A stretch of 8,584 nt of DNA from assembly GCA_905215675.1 (NCBI GenBank), contig CAJMRA010000085.1, forward strand, positions 1 through 8,584, given 5' to 3'. This DNA is from an uncultured bacterium. Its GTDB lineage: Bacteria; Desulfobacterota; Desulfovibrionia; Desulfovibrionales; Desulfovibrionaceae. The position numbers and the translations under genes are program-made. Positions 5,104 to 8,584 of this stretch are shown here, piece after piece. The first letter of the stretch is position 1, and each line of letters begins with the position of its first letter. The notes beneath the pieces are model-generated. The model did not search any database, was not told the DNA's origin, and saw only the letters and a list, made by a program, of their open reading frames with translations.

Positions 5104-6353
5104 AACCACATCATGGTGAGGGATTCCACATCCATGAAAAGACCGTCGCTCTTGCCTTCATTGAGCGGGAGCCCGCCGGACGGCGTCACCACAAAAGTAT
5201 GCTCGACGCCGACCATGCCGTAGGGCGGCAGGGCTATTTTCGGTTCCAGCGCAATGACGGTATTTTCCTCCAGCGGAATATCGAACTTTCGGGCAAGAGC
5301 GGGAAATTCGTCCATTTCCAACCCGATGCCGTGCCCCACGAACCGGGCCCGATCCGGCCCCGCGCCCATGAAATTGTCGGCAAAGCCGTACGACGCGGCC
5401 ATGGCGCAGGCCTCGTCCCACAGCCCGGCGGGCGTGACGCCGGGGAACAGCCGCGCGGCAAGGGCGGCCTCCACGGCAAGACAGCACTCCTGCGCGCGCC
5501 GCACCTCGTCCGGCAGGGGCGCGGCCACGTCCCAGAAACACTGCGTGCGATCGGCCACATAGCCCTGCAAGGCAAAGGGCACGTCCACTGCAAGCACGTC
5601 GCCGCTTTTCCAGACCACGGACGCATTGCCGCCGAACGGCATGGCCGAGGACTTGCCCAGCGTCCCCAGCGGACCGTCGAACGCCGTCGTCAGCAGGCCG
5701 GAGGCCCCGGCCGACACGCAGCCGGGCACGGCGCGGCCGGGCGGCGTAATCCGCACAAGACCGTCATGCCCGGCCTTGTGATACAGCAATTCCAGTTTCC
5801 GAAAAACGGCGTCCTCGCGCATGCCCGGATGCAGCCAGCGGCCCAGCTCCTCAAGGCAGGAGGCCTGACGCCGCCCGGCCTCGGTCATGCGGGCGATCTC
5901 CCACGGCGTCTTGACCATGCGCGCCAGCCGCACCACGGCATCGCCGGACGCCAGCGTCACGTCTTTCAGGCGCGCGTGCAGCAGTTGCCCGGCGCTCCAC
6001 GTCATCCAGGCCATATCGACCAGCACGGGGGCATCCGTCGGCAGGGGAACGCCCGCCTCGGCACACAGCCCCGGCAGATCGCCATAGGAACGATAGGACG
6101 CCAGCAGCAGGGGCGATTCCCAGCCCGCCCGCTCCAGGGCGCGCCGCGCCAGCAACAGGGGTTCGCCCTCGCGCGGCAGCCAGACCAGCCCCGCCGCCAG
6201 CGTGCCCGAAGCGTACAGCACATTCACGTCGCCGAGCAGCAGCAGACCGCCCGCATTCGGCGCAAGCCGCGCCATACATTCCCGCAGACGCGCATGCCGC
6301 GCGCGCAACTCCTCTTTCGGCGCAACCACCAGCGAGCATTCATCCAGCCCCAT
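5100..6353 (-). CDS. M24-family metallopeptidase (Xaa-Pro aminopeptidase-like), 417 aa
   Basis: A cytoplasmic pita-bread-fold hydrolase. An N-terminal creatinase-like domain (about 15-145) is followed by a link (MVKTPWEIARMTEAG, 146-160) and the M24 catalytic domain. All five dinuclear-metal ligands are in place: D257 and D268 (AVDVPFALQGYVADRTQ), H341 (FVGHGIGLEMDE), E370 (ALEPKI) and E384 (GVEHTFVVT). The expected role is removal of an N-terminal residue before proline. M24 also includes creatinase-type and other C-N hydrolases, so the substrate is not certain. No signal peptide is seen. The start at ATG 6353 is preferred, with GGGG 6 nt upstream. GTG 6359 lies too close to that site. The AGAGC end of a full 144-bp repeat lies 12 nt upstream of the start. 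It is followed after 49 bp by the rhodanese gene and then gluQ, apparently one transcription unit. Confidence 0.93.
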   Translation of the reverse strand: MGLDECSLVVAPKEELRARHARLRECMARLAPNAGGLLLLGDVNVLYASGTLAAGLVWLPREGEPLLLARRALERAGWESPLLLASYRSYGDLPGLCAEAGVPLPTDAPVLVDMAWMTWSAGQLLHARLKDVTLASGDAVVRLARMVKTPWEIARMTEAGRRQASCLEELGRWLHPGMREDAVFRKLELLYHKAGHDGLVRITPPGRAVPGCVSAGASGLLTTAFDGPLGTLGKSSAMPFGGNASVVWKSGDVLAVDVPFALQGYVADRTQCFWDVAAPLPDEVRRAQECCLAVEAALAARLFPGVTPAGLWDEACAMAASYGFADNFMGAGPDRARFVGHGIGLEMDEFPALARKFDIPLEENTVIALEPKIALPPYGMVGVEHTFVVTPSGGLPLNEGKSDGLFMDVESLTMMWF

Positions 6354-6365
6354 AGACACCCCACA

Positions 6366-6509
6366 AGAGCATTTTTCGTTTGAAACGCGTTGCGTTGCAA
6401 CTCATACGGCCTGTCATTTCGCGGGAAAAATGCTGTTTTCCCGCTCACTTCTGGCCTGGCGGCGCTGTCCGCCGCCTCGCGTTCCATCTTTTTCACAGAT
6501 AAAACGCTC
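6366..6509 (+). repeat. Dispersed modular repeat, copy 5 (full length, 144 bp)
   Basis: A complete copy from AGAGCATTTTTCG to AACGCTC, colinear with and equal in length to the copy at 3075-3218. The first stem is partly broken on its right arm (GCGTTGCAAC). The middle stem is GCGGGAAAA...TTTTCCCGC, so the added G on the left arm is matched by an added C on the right, a compensatory pair relative to other copies. The terminal hairpin pairs 10 of 13 positions. It lies in the 405-bp gap between the M24 start and the rpsI stop. Confidence 0.9.
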
Positions 6510-6532
6510 AGGATCAGGCTCCTCCCGCCCTC

Positions 6533-6560
6533 ATTTTCTCCAAAACGCCGCTTTTGACAA
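6533..6560 (-). promoter_or_regulatory. Possible promoter for the M24-rhodanese-gluQ unit
   Basis: Minus-strand TTGTCA (6560-6555, five of six to -35) is followed after 16 nt by GAAAAT (6538-6533, four of six to -10). It lies between the two repeat copies and would make a leader that runs through the whole 6366-6509 repeat. An alternative promoter lies inside that repeat, closer to the gene. Confidence 0.25.
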
Positions 6561-6602
6561 GCGCAACCTCCGGCCCGCATCCCGCCGGGGACCGGCAACA
6601 CG

Positions 6603-6668
6603 AGAGCAATTGCAGTTTGAAACGCGTTGCGTTTCAAACGCATACGGCCTGTCGCTTCGCGGGAAAAC
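6603..6668 (+). repeat. Dispersed modular repeat, copy 6 (right part missing)
   Basis: AGAGCAATTGCA is followed by a perfect 11-bp stem (GTTTGAAACGC at 6615-6625, loop GTT, GCGTTTCAAAC at 6629-6639), the module GCATACGGCCTGTCGCTTCG and the first arm of the middle stem (CGCGGGAAAA), after which similarity ends. It carries minus-strand TTGAAA (6637-6632), 17 nt, TGCAAT (6614-6609). It is in direct repetition with the copy at 6366-6509 and sits just beyond the rpsI terminator. Confidence 0.85.
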
Positions 6669-6701
6669 AAGGCAAAACGCGCATGCGCAAAACCCGGGCG
6701 C

Positions 6702-6735
6702 AAAAAAAGGGGCAAGCCCCGGAGGGCCCGCCCCT
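6702..6735 (-). terminator. Intrinsic terminator of the rplM-rpsI operon
   Basis: On the minus strand, AGGGGC (6735-6730) pairs with GCCCCT (6713-6708). An inner GGGC/GCCC stem (6727-6724 with 6719-6716) reverses as GCCC-loop-GGGC. The hairpin is followed directly by a run of seven T residues (6708-6702, the first of them in the stem). It lies 23 nt past the rpsI stop codon. Confidence 0.88.
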
Positions 6736-6758
6736 GAAATCCCGTGAAGGGAAAAGGA

Positions 6759-7151
6759 TTAACGCTTCGAATACTGGTAACGGGCGCGAGCGGCGCGCAG
6801 ACCGTACTTTTTGCGTTCCTTCTTGCGCGCGTCGCGCGTGAGGAAACCGGCCTTCTTCAGCACCGGACGCAGGGAGGGGTCCACCAGCAGCAGCGCGCGG
6901 GAAATGCCGTGACGCACGGCTTCGGCCTGACCGGCCACGCCGCCGCCCGCCACATTGACGCGCACGTCGAGCTTTTCGGCCATCTTGGTCAGCACCAGCG
7001 GCTGACGCACGACCATCTGAAGGGTCTTGCGGGGGAAATATTCCTCATAGGAACGGCCGTTCACCGTGATGTTGCCGGCGCCGGCATAAATGCGGGTGCG
7101 GGCGGTAGCGGTCTTGCGACGGCCGGTGCCGTATTCGAATTTATCGCTCAT
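6759..7151 (-). CDS. rpsI: 30S ribosomal protein S9, 130 aa
   Basis: A protein of the small ribosomal subunit head whose C-terminal tail reaches the decoding centre and contacts P-site tRNA. Family landmarks are present along the whole length: EYGTGRRKTATARTRIYAG (6-24), ITVNGRSYEEYFPRKTL, NVAGGGVAGQAEAVRHGISR, LTRDARKKERKKYGLRAARA and the invariant terminal SKR. The length is normal. Translation starts at ATG 7151 with GGAG 9 nt upstream. The gap to the preceding rplM stop is 13 nt, so the two are certainly co-transcribed, as in most bacteria. Confidence 0.99.
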   Translation of the reverse strand: MSDKFEYGTGRRKTATARTRIYAGAGNITVNGRSYEEYFPRKTLQMVVRQPLVLTKMAEKLDVRVNVAGGGVAGQAEAVRHGISRALLLVDPSLRPVLKKAGFLTRDARKKERKKYGLRAARARYQYSKR

Positions 7152-7164
7152 GGCGTTTCACTCC

Positions 7165-7599
7165 TTAGTAGGGCAGGGTCAGGGGCTGAGGATTCTGGGC
7201 GGCGTGCGGATGTTCCGCGCCGGAGTAAATCTTCAGCTTCTTCAGCATGGCGCGGCCAAGGCGATTCTTGGGCAGCATGCCGCGCACGGCAGCCATCAGA
7301 ACACGCTCGGGCTTTTCGGCCAGCATATCGCCGAGAGCGGTGGTCTTCAGACCGCCCACCCAGCCGGAGTGGCGATAGTAGTTCTTGTGGGTCATCTTGG
7401 TGCCGGTGACCTTGATCTTTTCGCAGTTCACCACAACGATAAAGTCGCCATTATCCATGTGGGGAGCGAATTCGGGTTTGTGCTTGCCGCGCAGGCGATG
7501 GGCGATCTGGCTGGCCAGGCGGCCCAGCACCTGATCCTGAGCGTCAACCACGAACCAGTCGTGCTTGATGTCTTTCGGGGTAGGGCTGAACGTCTTCAT
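7165..7599 (-). CDS. rplM: 50S ribosomal protein L13, 144 aa
   Basis: An early-assembling 23S rRNA-binding protein of the large subunit. The sequence is strongly conserved: WFVVDAQDQVLGRLASQIAH (22-41), LRGKHKPEFAPHMDNGDFIV, VNCEKIKVTG, YYRHSGWVGGLK, AVRGMLPKNRLGRAMLKKLK and AEHPHAAQNPQPL near the end. It is very close to the Desulfovibrio L13 sequence as I know it. The start at 7599 (MKTFSPTP) is chosen because GAGGAG lies 9 nt upstream and the N-terminus matches the family. The in-frame ATG at 7620 would place that ribosome site inside the coding region. It is first gene of rplM-rpsI and is preceded by a long structured leader. L13 is a known translational autorepressor in E. coli, so leader control here is plausible but not shown. 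Confidence 0.99.
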   Translation of the reverse strand: MKTFSPTPKDIKHDWFVVDAQDQVLGRLASQIAHRLRGKHKPEFAPHMDNGDFIVVVNCEKIKVTGTKMTHKNYYRHSGWVGGLKTTALGDMLAEKPERVLMAAVRGMLPKNRLGRAMLKKLKIYSGAEHPHAAQNPQPLTLPY

Positions 7600-7704
7600 G
7601 GACTGAAACTCCTCGTGCATATACGGTAGCCATCTGCGGCGGAAAATCCGTCATGCGACGTGCCGCCTAACGGGGGTGACGACAATATCGCTCGCGGCAT
7701 TGAC

Positions 7705-7740
7705 GGACGGCGCGACGCCTGTCCGCAAGGCCGCTCGGCC
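7705..7740 (-). other. Two adjacent stem-loops in the rplM leader
   Basis: On the minus strand, GGCC-GAGC-GGCC (7740-7729) is followed by GGAC-A-GGCG-TCG-CGCC-GTCC (7724-7705; eight pairs with one bulged A). Together with the AT-rich tract at 7747-7759 just upstream, they lie in the non-coding 7600-7883 region ahead of rplM. They could be part of an L13 autoregulatory site, though I do not recognise a known L13 leader family. Confidence 0.35.
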
Positions 7741-7782
7741 GTGGCGAAAAAAATTTTTCTCTCCCCGCCCGCGCGCTCCCGG

Positions 7783-7814
7783 AAAAAACCCCTGTTCTTT
7801 CCCGCGCGAACGGG
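7783..7814 (-). terminator. Intrinsic terminator of mobA, or attenuator in the rplM leader
   Basis: On the minus strand, CCC-GTTC (7814-7808) pairs with GAAC-(A)-GGG (7797-7790, one bulged A) around a 10-nt loop, followed by one G and six T residues (7788-7783). It lies 70 nt beyond the mobA stop. It is also downstream of a promoter-like sequence at 7904-7876, so it could end mobA transcription, attenuate rplM-rpsI, or both. Confidence 0.55.
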
Positions 7815-7816
7815 CG

Positions 7817-7841
7817 TCCGCTTTCGCGGAGAGCGCTCCGC
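7817..7841 (-). promoter_or_regulatory. Mutually exclusive hairpins upstream of the terminator-like stem
   Basis: On the minus strand, GCGGAG (7841-7836), CGCT, CTCCGC (7831-7826) form one 6-bp stem. The same TCCGC (7830-7826) can instead pair with GCGGA (7821-7817) across a GAAA tetraloop of the stable GNRA type. Only one can form at a time. They sit 3 nt before the terminator-like stem at 7814-7783. Confidence 0.4.
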
Positions 7842-7875
7842 ACACCATGACGGCGGATCGCTCCAAAGAAGCTGT

Positions 7876-7904
7876 CCTTTACCTCATAGGCCCGAAAGTG
7901 TCAA
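7876..7904 (-). promoter_or_regulatory. Promoter-like sequence at the end of mobA, candidate for rplM-rpsI
   Basis: Perfect -35 TTGACA (7904-7899) and TAAAGG (7881-7876) are separated by exactly 17 nt, read toward rplM. The -35 lies in the last codons of mobA (its ACA Thr codon) and the -10 just past its stop. Transcription would start near 7869 and give a leader of roughly 270 nt. The -10 is a weak match (T, A and A of six), and I found nothing better closer to rplM. Confidence 0.45.
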
Positions 7905-8540
7905 TCCCTCAGGCTCGCCGGGACGCCCCCGCCCCGCTGCGGCCACATCCTCCGGCGTGTTCACATTGAAGAAAAAGCCCGCTTCCGCCTCCGAAAAATC
8001 CACCAGACACCGCCGCTCCGGCGGCGTCACCCCGTACAGCCCGAATCGCCCCGCCCGCAGGCTCGCGCGCAGCAACGGCAAGACCGCCGTGTCATATACC
8101 GCGCTCAGGCACTGAAAATAACCGCTGCCCCGCAACGTGAACGCCGTCATCAGCGGCGCTTCCCCCCGGCGCGCCGTCCACGCCTCCCGCGCCGCCGTCA
8201 GCCGCTCCAGCATCCCCGCCGTCATGAACGGCATGTCGCACGCCAGCACCGCCAGCGCCGCGCACCCCGCCGCCTCCGCCGCCGCAAGCCCCGCCTCGAT
8301 GCCCCCCATGGGCCCGCAATCCGGCGTCGCGTCCGTCACGCACGCATAGCCCGCGTACGACCGCCCCGCCCGACACGCCACCCACACCGGCGACGCCAGC
8401 CGCGCCAGCTCCCCGTACGCCCGCTCCAGCAACGTCGGCCCCGACGCCCCCCACGGACGCACAAGCGCCTTGTCCACCGCCAGCGGCCCGCCCATGCGCG
8501 TCGCCAGCCCCCCCGCCGTCACCAGTCCTCCCAGCTTCAT
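7884..8540 (-). CDS. mobA: Molybdenum cofactor guanylyltransferase (MobA), 218 aa
   Basis: A cytoplasmic nucleotidyltransferase that joins GMP from GTP to Mo/W-molybdopterin, giving the MGD cofactor used by formate dehydrogenases and other DMSO-reductase-family enzymes. Motifs: the nucleotide-binding LVTAGGLATRMGG (6-18) with K24 of DKALV; the guanine-site-like DCGPMGGIEAGL (74-85); the metal-binding LACDMPF with D102; and the closing FFFNVNTPEDV (189-199), diagnostic for this family. The length is slightly above the usual 190-205 aa because of an extra tail after residue 200. The ATG at 8540 has AAGGAG upstream (8 nt from GGAG) and gives the expected hydrophobic first strand. An apparent -10 (CATAAT, 8564-8559) lies upstream, with its -35 beyond the window edge. 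MobA is distinguished from IspD or MocA by the GGIEAGL and NVNTPED motifs. The gene is very GC-rich, with long C/G-only third-position runs. Confidence 0.93.
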   Translation of the reverse strand: MKLGGLVTAGGLATRMGGPLAVDKALVRPWGASGPTLLERAYGELARLASPVWVACRAGRSYAGYACVTDATPDCGPMGGIEAGLAAAEAAGCAALAVLACDMPFMTAGMLERLTAAREAWTARRGEAPLMTAFTLRGSGYFQCLSAVYDTAVLPLLRASLRAGRFGLYGVTPPERRCLVDFSEAEAGFFFNVNTPEDVAAAGRGRPGEPEGLTLSGL

Positions 8541-8558
8541 GTCCGCGTCTCCTTGAAA

Positions 8559-8564
8559 ATTATG
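8559..8564 (-). promoter_or_regulatory. Possible -10 element of mobA
   Basis: CATAAT on the minus strand (five of six to TATAAT), in a short AT-rich stretch 18 nt upstream of the mobA start codon. A matching -35 at 17 nt would fall past the right edge of the window, so the call is incomplete. Confidence 0.3.
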
Positions 8565-8584
8565 GATGGAGATGGATTGTTGAT

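Noticed and set aside
4767..6383. Plus-strand open frame of 538 codons, longer than any accepted gene here
   Set aside because: It is antisense to the M24 peptidase and rhodanese, both with complete active sites. Its translation is an Arg/His/Gln/Pro-rich composition with no domain, as expected from the reverse strand of GC-rich genes.
1..6668. CRISPR array made of the recurring palindromes
   Set aside because: Units are kilobases apart, in both orientations and modular. There is no regular spacer, array or cas gene.
7651..7866. Minus-strand open frame of 71 codons in the rplM leader
   Set aside because: It has no clear ribosome site, runs through the terminator-like hairpin and T tract, and has no family resemblance; more likely non-coding leader.

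Overview
This window comes from a high-GC Desulfovibrionaceae genome (Desulfovibrio/Bilophila-like sulfate- or sulfite-reducing Desulfobacterota). The main evidence is the ribosomal proteins L13 and S9, whose sequence is very close to what I know from Desulfovibrio. The small conserved protein at 361-735 and the repertoire of molybdopterin cofactor, CBS-ACT and GluQ proteins agree with this. All genes but one (the CBS-ACT gene) lie on the minus strand. No phage, transposase or CRISPR locus is visible.

Layout from left to right: a cut-off copy of a dispersed repeat (1-106); an intrinsic terminator and tRNA-Thr(CGT), read leftward (195-312); a conserved 124-aa protein of unknown function (361-735, minus); a plus-strand two-CBS plus ACT-like regulatory protein (930-1637); a repeat between convergent genes; an OsmC-like protein (1777-2214, minus); a perfect 19-bp-arm hairpin; a class I glutamine amidotransferase (2349-3059, minus); a full 144-bp repeat and a featureless spacer; then a minus-strand run M24 peptidase (5100-6353) - membrane rhodanese (4535-5050) - gluQ (3489-4547). 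To the right are a second full 144-bp repeat and a truncated one, the rpsI terminator, the rplM-rpsI operon (6759-7599), a 284-bp structured leader, and mobA (7884-8540).

How the genes fit together: rplM-rpsI is the universal L13/S9 operon. MobA makes the guanylylated molybdopterin cofactor that anaerobic formate dehydrogenases and similar enzymes need. GluQ modifies queuosine in tRNA-Asp. The peptidase, rhodanese and gluQ are tightly packed and probably co-transcribed, although no shared pathway is evident.

The most interesting content is outside the genes. A family of modular repeats has up to three stem-loops, two complete copies of identical length (144 bp), and compensatory base changes in one stem. 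One end (AGAGC) sits 12-18 nt upstream of the start codon of three unrelated genes. Read outward through that end, the repeat carries a sigma70-like TTGAAA-N17-TGAAAT pair in five copies. It could therefore act as a portable promoter/leader as well as a palindromic intergenic element. A second candidate is the rplM leader, which has a terminator-like hairpin preceded by two mutually exclusive hairpins.
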